A stretch of 64,000 nucleotides of DNA from contig CM043950.1 of the NCBI GenBank assembly GCA_014529385.2, forward strand, positions 78,113,435 to 78,177,434, in the 5' to 3' direction. The notes beneath the pieces are model-generated. The model worked only from the letters and a program-made list of their open reading frames with translations. It searched no databases and was not told the origin of the DNA. The stretch's first letter is position 1. Each line of letters begins with the position of its first letter. The stretch is from Adiantum capillus-veneris. Its lineage: Eukaryota; Streptophyta; Polypodiopsida; Polypodiales; Pteridaceae. The position numbers and the translations under genes were made by a program. This document shows, piece after piece, positions 45,512 through 56,990 of the stretch.

Positions 45512-46331
45512 CCCATAAAGCATCTCCATGATATCAACAAAGATAGATCATGCAAAAGGTGGTTTGATGAACAGTGTCAAGATGCTCAAAAGTTCTTGAT
45601 AAATCTTGATGCAACTATGGACAAAGATAGCTATCAAAGTCATTTGCATACATACAAGGCATTGATTCAAAAGAAGAGAAGAAGATGGGAAGTAAAGTCA
45701 CAAATTTGTCAAGCCCAAGAAAAGGCACATGCATGTGGAAGATTTTGGAGAAACTTGAGGGACAAGCGGGTTGAGAATTTTGGTAACTGAGTCTTGTGGA
45801 CATGTACACACATTGTAGGCAATTATATGAGCAACCAAATGTTGAAAAAAATATCATTTTATAGTTCACTCCCATGTATGCCCTCTTTTTTTAACTATTG
45901 AAGATATATGCGGTGGGCTTGAAAAGTTGGCCACTCGCAAAGCGAGAGATCTTCAAGGTATCAAGCCAGAGATGATCAAATGGACAGAGGATTCTACCCA
46001 TGAGTGGATGTGTGATATGTTCAACCTTTCACTTCAACATGGTATGCCTTATGATTGGAGTACTAATTGGGTTAAGCCTTTACATAAAGGAGGGGATGTA
46101 AAGAATGTAAACAACTACCGGAATATAATGCTTGGATCTCTTGGGTGCATAATGGAGATGGAATTGAGTGATTGGGCTGAAGAGAATGACAAGCGTGCAA
46201 AAGGACAAGCAGGTTTTTGTCGATGCCATAGCACCATTGATCATCTTGTCACTCTTCGTGTTCTCATGGAGGAAAGTCGGTTGAAAGGCAAGCGATTGTA
46301 TTGCTGTTTTGTAGACTTTAAGAAAACCTTT
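45512..46331 (+). pseudogene. LINE-2 inverted segment: EN-RT linker and RT N-terminal half
   Basis: Reads plus, opposite to both flanking LINE-2 parts. 45530-45790 encodes the linker (RSCKRWFDEQCQDAQ, KALIQKKRRRWEVK). After a break, 45927-46331 encodes RT (ARDLQGIKPEMIKW, WVKPLHKGGDVKNVNNYR, AGFCRCHSTIDHLVTLRVLME) and ends in motif A VDFKKTF. The next RT residues in normal order (DMIPHNN) are the first residues of the minus-strand half at 45511, so the two edges match exactly. AAAGCAT occurs at both breakpoints (45517 and 46333). Confidence 0.85.
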
Positions 46332-47359
46332 CAAAGCATTCTTCGGCACAAAAACAAATAACTTTCTTGAAAGCTTTCCATTTAGTTTCCAATGGTGTGT
46401 CATTTTGAAGCTTTGTCATCCATAACATTTGCTCAACCATTTCAATGTACATTGGTGCTCGTTTGAAATCCATGCATAGTGATAATTTCTCTTCCCTTTG
46501 GCTGAGATTATCATGCTTAGTTGCTTCTCCACATAAAAGGTCAATACATAAGGTCCAATGGTCGGATTTCGGTGTCCATTGGCCAAACATAAAACTCTTT
46601 ATGCGATACATGATGGATTCAGAGAGTACCATATAGTCAATCACATTGTCCCCATTATGTTTCTTATATGTAAATCCATTGGTTACACTCCATAAAGATA
46701 CACCATTGACAATGAGCATACCCGTGCTATTACACATGTGTAAAAGTAACTTCCCATAGTGTTCCGCCGGCTATTTCTCATCCATTGAAGTACGATCATA
46801 CAAGTAAACCTCCTCTAGCTCCCTTGAAATGTATGGCATATCAAATTGTTGAGTATCATGTTGTAATGTTTTTGTGGGAGCATTCATATCCCCAAATACA
46901 ATAACATCACCTTCGCCTTTGAAATAAGCTCGATGTCCTCTTCTAAATCAATAAATGTCTTATCTCTATCTATGCAATCATAAACGGGGGAATCGGGATG
47001 AGGAATGTAGCAACCGGCTACAAAAATGGGTGCTCTTTTTGGTGTCATAACTTTCAGCCATACATAACGTTTGTACTTGTCATCTTTCACAATTGATACA
47101 AAATCTTCCAATCCTTTGTTAACCATATATGCTACCCCTCCTTGCCCTCTTTGTTGCTTGAGATTAATTGACCACATCAATGAATGTACATTCTAATCCT
47201 CCAAGCCATTAATCCTTTGTGTATCATGGTTCTAGATTCAACAAGAAGTACAACATCAGCTTTGCTTCTTAGTTCATCAATGCCAACCCCCACGTTCCAT
47301 ATGTATCCATTTAAATTCCAAAAGAATATTCTCAATTGTAACTCGGTCTCATAGGTCAT
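46332..47359 (-). pseudogene. LINE-2 APE endonuclease
   Basis: 47359-47177: LRIFFWNLNGYIWN and ADVVLLVESRT (Glu of the LxET-like box). 47180-46884: GGVAYMVNKGL, YVWLKV, IFVAGCYIPH. After a gap of broken frame, 46737-46332: NGFTYKKHNGDNVIDYMVLS and SDHWTL (SDH box), then a Lys-rich tail ending at the inversion breakpoint. APE endonucleases nick the target DNA. Broken by at least two frame changes. Confidence 0.82.
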
Positions 47360-47494
47360 ACATCCCTATTTGCTCGAGGGACTTGCCTCCTCCTTGCGAA
47401 CATTTTCTTCATGAGAGATCTCCTTGTTTTTATTATTCTTTTCCCCATATGCCTTGCGATGCATATTTTATTGCTTAATACTTCAATCTTCACA

Positions 47495-48303
47495 TTAAAA
47501 AAAATTTGTATCCTCAAATAGATCCAGTATTATCAAGGATAATCTTTCGTTTGGTCTCATCTGGCATGGTGCATACAATCGGTTGTTCTCTTGGGTGAGG
47601 AGCTCCTTGCTTCCCCACTCTATGTGCTCCATTGACCATAACTCCGGACATGCCAAACTGGGTTTTGAAGAAATCTTCGATAACAACGGAAAGAGAAGGA
47701 GGTGTCTCTAACTTCTCTTCAGGAATTCCACGAATAACAATGTTCCTGGAACGTCATTCCCGTTCCTTCAACTCCTCCACACCCACATTCTCAACATTAT
47801 CTGTTTGAACCATAGCTTGCATGAGTGAGAAATTAGGAACCACATTGTTCCCACATACATCATTCCAAGACTTGTTCGTGTATACATTTTTCATGTCCCA
47901 TACATCCTGGATCATGGTGTCAAATATCTCCTCTTTAATACATGGTCATGCTCTACTTCTATTTCAAAGCATTCAGGTCCACAAGAGAGTGTTTACATTC
48001 CTTGACTTCCTCTTCAAGTTTCACCAAATGTGTTGTTTGCATCTCAACTTTCCTCTTGAGACTCTCTTTTTTAACCACAAGTACCCTTAGTGTGCCATTA
48101 TCCATTGCAAGTGCTCGTAAGTCTTCGCCTTGTTTGTTTACGGTCTCTTGCAACGATACCAAGTATGCCGTGATCATGGTTTTCGATGTCGTTGGTTGGG
48201 TGGTCGTGTTTCTATCTCCACACTTAGAAGATTTTGGATCATTTTTCACAATGGTTGTGGACCTTGTTGAAGAAGAAGAACCCTTCCGAGTGCTAGAAGA
48301 CAT
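47495..48303 (-). pseudogene. LINE-2 ORF1: coiled coil plus RRM-like region
   Basis: 48303-47959 starts MSSSTRKGSSSSTRST and continues into a heptad-rich coiled coil (LVSLQETVNKQGEDLRAL...KLEEEVKECKHSLVDL). After broken frame, about 47735-47510 reads NIVIRGIPEEKLETPPSL, FFKTQFGM and AHRVGKQGAPHPREQPIV, the pattern of the LINE-1-type ORF1 RRM (Transposase_22 family). The protein would bind LINE RNA as a trimer. Broken by a frameshift and stops. Confidence 0.75.
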
Positions 48304-49204
48304 TGTATGTAAAATAAGAGATGAGAGTCAATTTTCTTGAACCTGTTCACTTCGGAAATGCTGCTACAAAAATGAATTCCATAAATTTGAATTTTTTTGT
48401 CTTTACATCAATGTGTAGAGGGCCTTGTGCTCTTTGATTGAGGCTATAGATCACCCAAATCAAAGCTTGTATGAAGAAGTTATGATCAAAAGAGTGAACT
48501 ACTATCTACTAGGTCAAAAAATGGCTATATTTTTTGGAGTGAGAGAGAGAGAGTACCTACTAAGAAAAACGGGAAGAGAGATGGAGATGATAGATGGAGA
48601 TGGAGATGGTGCTACCTATGATAGGTACATATAGATAGAGGAAGGGACAGCAAGAGAGAGAGAGAGGGGCATGTTGAGAAAGAAGGGGGGGAGAGGGAAA
48701 AAAAATCAAAAGACATTGTGTGAGAGATGGAGAGGAAGAGAGAGAGATAGAGAGAGGATGATTGGAGTTTGAGAGAGGAGGGGGGTTGAAAGTTGGCGGT
48801 GCGATGTGGAGCAAGAGGGGTTGCAGCGGCTCAAAAAAAGTGCCACTTGCCACCGGTGGTAGAGGTGGCATTTGGTGGTAGTGGATGGCAAGGGTGGAGG
48901 TAGGGAAAAAGATCGCTCCAAGGCTTGCTTCATCAAGATCGCTTATTATCCTTCCTCGTTTCCATACGTCACAAGATACTATCAAATACGATAAAGGCAA
49001 AATAGTCATGGATTTGGAGGGCTTTCAAGTGACTCCAACTAATAATCTCTTGAGACCATGGATGCCCTATATGAGGTGCTGGAGATCAAAGACTTCACAC
49101 AGGAAAGGATCCTCCTGTAGTGAACATAGAATAGCAAATGAGAGATGTAGAGAAAGGAAAAAGAGAAGATGGCACTCAAATTGTATTGTCCACTCCACAA
49201 TTAT
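48304..49204. other. GA-rich non-coding stretch
   Basis: Scattered GAGAGA tracts (48541-48553, 48652-48664, 48737-48757). 48885-49198 is open on the plus strand but without a recognised family; it may be the 5' part of the LINE fragment that follows. Confidence 0.45.
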
Positions 49205-49380
49205 GAAAGTAGTCACATACAATGTGAGAGGTCTAAATGACCTCAATATGCTTCTTTATTTTCATAGATGGTTACTTCATTCTGATGTAGATGTATGTCT
49301 TGTATAAGAGCTAAGAATGCACCCAAGGTTGGTGAGATATTCCATCTCAAGAGTTACTATTTGTTTCATAGGGGGAAATC
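49205..49380 (+). pseudogene. LINE-3 fragment: start of an APE endonuclease
   Basis: MKVVTYNVRGLND...DVDVCLV, then TAA, then ELRMHP. This matches the N-terminus of LINE ORF2 endonucleases (TYNVRGL...VCLQE). The TAA occupies the place of the Gln of the LQE box, a CAA-to-TAA change. It is truncated afterwards; the following sequence (to about 49940) is AT-rich and unassigned. Confidence 0.6.
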
Positions 49381-49939
49381 AAGTGTGTATTTATTAACAA
49401 AATACTTTGGTAATACACAGTTGAAGGTGCAAGTGTGAGAATCCATAGATAGTTTTCAAATTGAGACCTTAATGTGGCTATTAAATATTTTCAATAACAA
49501 TAGAGCATAAAGTAGGAGAATTTAGACCGAAGGCAATTTATTTTGCTTTAAAAAGATATATGTTAATTAGATTCGAAAGATGATAAATCATTTGCAAAAT
49601 AAGACCTATTGTTTTACATTTATATGCGCTGGTAAAAATGCTTGCTTAATCTATGTGGTAAGTAAAAGGTATTGCTTGGATGATTGGCTTAGGGATAGCT
49701 ACTCGATACTTGTTGACTAAGCTTGATTGTGTAACCCTTTGTCCCTCAAGGCTTGGCCTGAGCTTGAGGCTGTTTTGTAATGTACTGGTGACTTTATAAT
49801 ACAATCACTTACAATTGTGAGTTTTTTCAAAAAATAAAAATAAAAAATTAATATCTTGCTTAATGTAATTCTATTATATAATATAGCTATAATAACATAT
49901 ATAATATAATAACTAAGTGAGTGCCACCGACACAAGTGC

Positions 49940-49941
<2 letters not shown>

Positions 49942-50000
<59 letters not shown>

Positions 50001-50017
50001 TGACACACACACACACA
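49942..50017. repeat. Compound (CT)n(CA)n microsatellite
   Basis: (CT)n 49942-49970 then (AC)n to about 50017 with short interruptions. It is the reverse-strand form of the GT/GA compound tracts at 4.2, 14.7 and 15.4 kb. Confidence 0.92.
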
Positions 50018-50523
50018 TTGTGGGGTGTTCAATTGCCTACGTGCTTGACAGTATTTGATTCCCTTTTGCCCTTCACACAATTCTCAACCATTTGTAAGAA
50101 GGGTTGAATTGTAAAACAACTTCCACTTGAAGAACTCAAGATGAAATTGCCCTTCAATTAAGAAGGATACACTTTTATTGAATTCATCATTGGAAGGATT
50201 ACATACCCAATTACCCTTCAAAAGTTGAATTCTTAGTTTACCTAGCCTTTGGTCCTTGTCCCAGGATCCATCATTCACAAGACCACTTTTTAAATTGGCC
50301 ATTGGGTTGACCAATGCCCGATCACTTATCCATGACCATATGAACCTCATGACTAAATGGAGTCTTACCATATCCTGAACAAGTTTTTTCTAGTGAGCTA
50401 AAACTCTTGCAAATATCTAAATGGCATCTACCCATGTTGTGCCATGTATGCTCTTAATATTTTGCTTACTTACATCTCATTCCATGTCTTGAACATATAT
50501 TTGAGTCAATCTTTGTAAAGAGG
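50018..50523. other. Unassigned stretch with a 95-codon minus-strand frame
   Basis: 50371-50084 (minus) is open and coding-like (SFLIEGQFHLEFFKWKLF) but matches no family I recognise. Confidence 0.35.
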
Positions 50524-51404
50524 TGTTACCAGCAAGATAACACGGATAAACATTTTTTATTTGAATAAATCGAGAATATTGTAACTCCTATTTTCTCGGA
50601 TAAACTCTGTAATTAATGAGCTGAGGCTACAAGCTTCCAGATTGTATCGACCAGTCACTTCCCAGTTTTGGTAGAACTCCAGATTATTAGTTTTGACCAA
50701 CCCAAAACCTTGGCTAAGGTATAAAAGCCAATCTTTGTAAGTTCTTTTATAAGTTTTTGGATAAGAAATACACAGCGTGAGCTAACAGCGCTCACTCCTC
50801 TCCGTCTCGCGCTTCCTACTCCCTCCCCGGTTGTCACATTGCAGTTGCCTTTGTTGCATTGCAACCGCAAGTAAGAGCTCTATGCATTGAAGTAAGCAGT
50901 TCACAATATTTCGTAGCTTTTGGCGTTGTCGGCCCGCGGCCTAATTTTATCATAACTAGGAATTTACACTTTCAAATCAAAAAATAAGCATAAGCAGGGT
51001 ATTGGGTCATCATTGCTAAGCATTTAGATGCATTCGGGATCGAAAACGACTAGGTCAAAAATCCACTGCTGTTAACAATCGCGATTTTGGAACTTGACCT
51101 AAAGTGAGGTTTGAAACCATAAACATGTGTGCTTACGTCATATAAACTTTTCCTAGAAGTTTCATTACGTTTGGATGTCATTTGATGCTGTAACGGATGT
51201 GATTTGTTTGTCGATGAGTGATTGGGTTTTGGTGCTTTCAGACACTTGAGTGTAGCTTGAGTTAGATGCGAGTTGTTAGTTGTTTTCCGAAAGATTGACA
51301 ACCTCTTGTAGCCTCCATGCACTAGTCGAGTCAGAACAATTTAATCGTGGTTCTCTCTATTACTGCAATAAGATAGGATGGTGAGGTTAGACATGCGTCC
51401 CACA
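50524..51404 (+). repeat. Probable 5' LTR of a tRNA-Asp-primed element
   Basis: Begins TGTTACCAGCAAGATAACA and ends ...GCGTCCCACA just before the primer site. It contains a TATA box GGTATAAAAGCC (50720-50727) about 200 bp in and AAGAAATACACAG downstream. No partner LTR lies in the window to the right, so the boundaries are inferred from the ends and the primer site. A weaker primer-like phrase TTTTGGCGTTGTCGG at about 50918 makes a shorter LTR possible. Confidence 0.5.
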
Positions 51405-51406
51405 TT

Positions 51407-51424
51407 TGGCGCCGCTGTCGGGGA
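51407..51424 (+). other. Primer binding site of tRNA-Asp type
   Basis: TGGCGCCGCTGTCGGGGA closely fits the tRNA-Asp complementary site used by plant Gypsy Tat/Athila elements (usually TGGCGCCGTTGCCGGGGA). Confidence 0.7.
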
Positions 51425-54400
51425 TCGAATAGACCTAAACTAGAAAAAAACAGGAGCGTCTTGTGTAGTTCTCCTTTAACTTTCTCTAGGTTCGCCTAGA
51501 GTTCAAAACTTTCTTTTAGAAACCGCATAGCTTAAGTTAAGATTGTTGTCTTTTGCTGTGTAGAGGTAGATTGAAAGTAATCATACTTGCTGAGTGCCTT
51601 TGGGATTGTAGGATTGTAGAAATAGATTAGGATTTTGAGAATGATTGGTAGACGAGACAAGTCTTAAGATCACTACTCATAAAAACATAAAAGACAAGAA
51701 AACGAGTGTTTGTGGACACTTTCCATAACCCCATTGCATGAGAATCTAGAAGTAGGGTAAGTAGCATCCGAGGTGGATTTCAGAACATTGCTCTCTCTGA
51801 AAGAATCAAGAGTGAGTTGTTATTGGAAGTTGCATAATTTCAAGTGTACGGCTAGAAATAGCTCAAAAAGACTAGAAACCACTCAATCCGACTTGAGAGT
51901 AAGCTTAAGAGTTGTCTGAACCAGTTGGTAAGCTCAAAGACACTTCGATGTAAAAATTTCAAGAGTTGGCCAAAACTCCGATTATTTACTTTTTCTTGAC
52001 ATTTTAGGCCAAATTAAGTTTTTACTCGATTCATAGGCTTAAAATAGCTCATATAAAGACCGTCTTTGAAAAAATTACAAAAAAGTGTTCATTTCAAGCA
52101 TGAAGTTAATAATCACGATTATTAACTTTCTGCTCCAAATTGACCAAGGTTCATACCATTGACTCATTGCATGTGTACAAACAACTTTTGTAAAGGCCCA
52201 AGAGATTTCGATCACCAAATTGGCAAAAAACTGGGTGAAAACTAAAGTTTTTATTGACTTTTTGAATCTTGAGTGTAAATTGGAAAAAAATCGTCCAAAC
52301 TTGTTGAATATTCATTCATAGGCTTATATTGATGTGATAAACATGTGTACATGCTTAGTTGACCAAAAATTTGCAAAATTTGTTAGTTGTAAATAATTGC
52401 AATTATTTACATCTGTCCCATTTTTCAACTTTTTTGATCAAGTCAGCATACCACTAGTTTTAACACTAGAATGGTAACCTAACAGAACATAAAAGTGTCC
52501 TTTCAGGGTTTTGGGAAAAAATTTCCAAAACCATAGTAGATCCACTCATTTTGAAAAATCCTTTCATGAGCTTATAGTTCAATAACTACTACATATGGAA
52601 AAAATGAGAAACTTGTAATTTTTCTCATCCCTTGGTCACTACAAGCCTCCAAAGTTGATGGACCAATGCATTTTGCCCAAAACAACAATTTCTTACGGTT
52701 GATTGCATATAAATAAGAGTGGGGATCTTTGTAGGACATGAGATAAAATGCCCTGTTAGCTTCAATGGGTTGATGACCAAAACATATGGTTGCTTTTACC
52801 TCACTATTTTTTTTTTGGGCAAAAAAAATAGGTACAAAAAAGTTTCATTTTTGTCATTCTGCGGACCTATCAAAGTTTCTATAGTCACGCTCAATACAAA
52901 TACTATATACATGTTTTCTTAGTTCCCTTTGGGCCTTTGGATTCAAAAAGAGCCATGGAGCATGTCAAAAGGATAATGGATCTCTTACAATTGGAACCTT
53001 GGGGCCGGCAATGATAAAGTGCTAAATACAGCAAACATGAAAAAACTGGGTTTAGCATTATGACCTCTAGAAACCCATAGAAACTACTCAATATCTAGCA
53101 AAGTTTGTAGTCTATGATTAGATATGGTTACTACGTACAAAATACACACAATTGGCCTAAGAAACTAGCAATATTGAGTAAGTTATACTTGCTACTCTAA
53201 AATGTATCGTATTCTTCAGCAATCAAAAAACTCAACCATCATCATATACTATGCTATATAGCATATTAGGTCCCCCAAAACTCAAGGAAGATTAGCTTTA
53301 TGCTATAAATTACACTTACACAATCAAAATTGAATTTGGATATCAAGAAAGCCACCAAAAAAATCATAAAAGTGCTAATTTTGGCCAAAAAACAGGATTA
53401 TGCAATTCTTGTAAATTGGTCATAACTTTCAATTTTAATACTTAGCTCTCCCTACAAGCATCAAAACATGTTGAGATCTATGAAGGCCTAACCTCTAGCC
53501 ATCTAAACCTCACAAACATGAAGTTTAGAGTGGTATAGTTGCCAAAAATTAAAAAAGAAGCCAAAAACTGGACCCGTTTTTTCACACATTTTAGGTTCAA
53601 AAATGTTGTGCAAGAGTAAGGTTAATGGTGAGATCGATACTCCAAAAAAAATGCAAAGTTTTTTTCAGCTCGTAAGGCAACTTTGTTGACATATAGCACC
53701 TAGAAATTCATTTTCATGCTCTTCAAATAATTCAAGAAAAATGGTCACTTAACAAGACACAAAAGTGTCCTGTTACCATTTTAGTGTTAATTAACATGTT
53801 GTAATAAGCCCACAAACCAAATGTGGTAAGATTTGGATCACTGAGTTGAAAATTTTGATCAAATTTGCAAAGTTAGTCTACAGACAAATAATTGATGACC
53901 ATTTGACCAAAAATGGTCCAAACTTGATGAAACTTGGCTAGTGACCATAACTAGAGGTGCTTAAGAGATCTGTGTCAAAGTTGGGACAAAAAGGTGCAAA
54001 AATAAGCTTGAGTAAATAACGATTATTTACGTCTGCTTCAAAACTTGAGAAATTTGCAAGTTTGAGTGTACCACAAGGTCAAGCATATCAAGTAGGCCTC
54101 ACAAATCAATTTTGATGAGATTTGGATCACAAAAGTGAGACTTAAGCCAGATTCTTGAAATTAGAGTTTGCGGCCACAAAACAGTTGATAAACTTGATCA
54201 GATTTTGTCCAAACTTGTTGAAACTTGTCTAGAGACTTTAACAAGTTGTATACTTGCCAAACCAGTCAAAAAGTGCAAAAATTCGATAAAAGTAAATAAT
54301 CGTGATTATTTACTTCTGCTATCTAGAGACATCAATTTTCACTTTTGAACTTATACAGTGTTAGACCAACATAATATAAAGCCACAGGGAAATTTTGGGC

Positions 54401-54779
54401 TGAATCAATGTCGTGCCGCTCTGCACCCATGACAAGAAAATGAGCAAAGGAATGCTAATCAAGAGTATTTGAATCCTGCATGGTTAATCAGCAGTTATAA
54501 GGGCTTGCTAACAAGCCAATTTTAGGCTGAAAGTGTGCCAAATGCGGCTCTAAGGGTCAGAAGATGCCTTGTCAATGCTAAAAATTGATTATTCTTGAAG
54601 TCATCATAGCTGGGATTTTATTAATCCAAGTTGAAGTACTCAAAAAACTCTACATGCCTATCTTTACGACTCGTCAATCGGAGCTACGGGTAAGAAGTTA
54701 TGACAATTTTAAGTTGAGTCAGTAGTACCGGACTGGTCAATTGCAGCTGAGGGGACAAAAGTGGAATGAATGCATCAGG
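51425..54779 (+). other. Long non-coding interior with recurring palindromes
   Basis: No frame resembles gag or pol over 3.3 kb. Near-palindromes built on GTAAATAAT...ATTATTTAC lie at 52105-52126 (a GTTAAT variant), 52389-52410 (exact palindrome), 54012-54030 and 54292-54313, with a half copy at 51979-51989. Each is embedded in a shared context (GTCCAAACTTGTTGAA ~100 bp before, TTTACNTCTGC directly after), so these are diverged copies of a unit of about 281 bp. AAAAGTGTCC blocks at 52492 and 53760 are another diverged pair. Confidence 0.6.
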
Positions 54780-55200
54780 CTGAAGTGCTCACTTTCTGGA
54801 GCATGTCGGTCTTTTCAGATCGGAGATCCGGTTTACGGTTGCCAAGTTATTGGCCCTTAAAGTATCACTAGGGGCCTGGGTCGAACTGCCCTGTTCAATC
54901 ACATTTATCTGGCTTAATGCAGTGCGGTGCCGATGTGTATGCCAAATGTGGGCCGATGCAAGTGCATTAAGTGCTTGAGGAGTATCATGTCCAAAATGTC
55001 GTCTTTTGGAATTCAATGATTGTGGGGAATGCCGACACAGCTCCAGCAAGGAGCTAGTTTTTTTTTTCGATTTCAACAAAGACTGCTGGAGGAAGTTGTC
55101 GTGCTTGGGAATGTTGTGGCCGACATGTATGCCTAATGTGTATGCCGTGGCCGGGGCTCCAGACGTAAAAAAAGTGTGGTGCCCTTATGAAGGAAGGTCA
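54780..55200 (+). pseudogene. PPR protein fragment, heavily decayed
   Basis: The plus-strand frame near 54934-55040 reads DVYAKCGPMQVH, stop, VLEEYHVQNVVFWNSMIVGNA. This is the end of one PPR motif and the NVVSWNSMI start of the next, as in PLS-class proteins. A second stretch near 55080-55125 reads EEVVVLGNVVADMYA, TAA, C, where DMYAKC is expected. PPR proteins bind and edit organelle RNA. Only about two motifs survive, with three or more stops. Confidence 0.55.
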
Positions 55201-56990
55201 GCCGCCAAGGGCCTAAGGAAGGCCGCCTAGAATATGGCCACCCAATGGGTAAAACAAGAAGGGTTTTTTTTTAAAACCTAAGGAAAGTGTGAAGCCAAGT
55301 GGAAAAAAGGAGAGGCATGGCGTGCAAGCAGGGGCGGCAGCGTAGCAAGGAGAAAAGCAGATCGCTTTGGCCAAGGGAAGCGTTGGCTGAGGACGACGTA
55401 GAGAAGAGAAATGAAGAGCAGGCCTGGGTGAAGATTTTCGGGCCAGGCTCATTGAATTCGGTGCTCCTCCCCGGCTCAACTGCCACGTCACCAAGAGGCC
55501 GTGCCCATTAGCGATGTCGCTAATGGGTTAGCCGAGGGTAGGAGGGTTTTTTGGTATGCAACAAAAGAAAAGCATTGGTGATTCTTTTTTGGGAGGCTCT
55601 TAATCTAATCATCCTCATAAGCTCGAGGCTCTTAATCCTCCCGGAAGAAAATCATCCTCGTAAGCTCGAGGCTCTTAATCCTTCACCATATAATCTCATA
55701 AGTCCTTCTCCTAAGCTATCCATCTTTCTTGAAGAAGCTTTTTGAGGCCAAGCTCCTAAGCACCATATTCCTAAGCTCAATATCCCTAAGCTAAGTTGCA
55801 TTATTCGTTATTCGGGAGACGTACAATACGTGAATAATAGGCGTATTATTCGTTTATCTAAATTATACGGCCGTATTATACGGTGCCACATCAGCATAAA
55901 CGACCAAGCGTATAACTTCTTGGTTTTTTGATCAAAAAACTTTTCGAACGAAATTATTTTCCAACGAAATTATTTTCGAACAAAAATTATAACGATCGAA
56001 TATGTTAGTATATAGCAACACGCGACAAGCCTCACACTATCTTTCACAGTCAGTGTTTTCCATGTGAGTACTCTCACCAAACGATCAAAAAAGTAATTTG
56101 TATAAAAATAAAACAATTTGAATTAAATAGAAATTAAAATTCAATAGAATCTAAGTTTTGTGATTCAAATTTATGAATTTGTTTCGAAAAAATTAGTAAA
56201 TAGCTGAAAGTTTGTATTTTGTGAAGAGTTTAATCTCTCACCTGATACAAATTGTAATTATAAGAATCACTTGTCAATGTGTTCAATTAATTGACACTTG
56301 AAAGCGACTAATAAAAAAAAAGTAGGATATCATCGTTGTGTGTAGAGTGTACTCTCACATGAGATAATTAGTTTAAAAATATAATTACATCAAAATTAAT
56401 TTTATGTAATTTAAAGTTCAATTTTGATGTATAGAGATTTTCTCTCACTTCAAAATGAATATAATGAAACAAAATTATATTTGTACGTTTTGTGTAGAGC
56501 TATTCACACTGCTATGCTCTCACTATAGTAAAAATTTAGGAAAAAAATGTCCAAAAATATTGATATTCTCTTATCTTTATTTGGACCGCAAAATCTATCG
56601 TACTGTGTGAGAGCATACACATGCTCGCATTGTAGATAGATAATATCTTAAAATCTATGGTAAAGTGTAAGAACTTTTTGTTCGCACTTTACATAGATAC
56701 GATAATTATCAAGTATTGTAAGTGATTATCGTTTTGACATTTAAAAATGTCACTTATAGCTCTTGTATGTATAACAATTTATAATGATGATCCTTTTAAT
56801 ACTTGATTTAATTGTAATTATTGATTATCGTAATGTGTTAAAGCTACAAGCTTGCACTTTAGATAAATTGATGCAATTTATATGTAATCAAAAGGTATTG
56901 TTTTTTATTATTGTATTTTTGTTCAATCATTGTTTTTAATTATTTTAATTTCGTTCAATCATTGTTAGTTAAATTAATTTAATGTTTTAA
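55201..56990. other. AT-rich non-coding stretch, probable hAT 5' flank
   Basis: Minus-strand open frames at 55213-55494 are unassigned. CTCGAGGCTCTTAATC occurs twice (about 55622 and 55665). Near 55805-55885 palindromic phrases (AATACGTGAATAATAGGCGTATTATTC split, TTATACGGCCGTATTATACGG) occur. They may belong to the 5' terminal region of the hAT element, but no clear 8-bp duplication pair was found. Confidence 0.4.

Larger units (their letters stand above)
43960..48303 (-). mobile_element. LINE-2: non-LTR retrotransposon with coiled-coil/RRM ORF1 and internally inverted ORF2
   Basis: On the minus strand: ORF1 (48303-47495), endonuclease (47359-46332), an inverted piece (45512-46331, coding on the plus strand), RT C-terminal half (45511-44633), then a zf-RVT-like tail (44288-44103). 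The 3' end reads GACCTCCGAGGACGATAATAAAATC followed by CT repeats. The same 3' phrase next to a CT tract is present at 14920-14965. I found no target duplication. Confidence 0.8.

Noticed and set aside
50917-50935. TTTTGGCGTTGTCGG as primer site of the 50.5-kb LTR
   Set aside because: The match at 51407 is longer and closer to the tRNA-Asp type; kept only as an alternative boundary.
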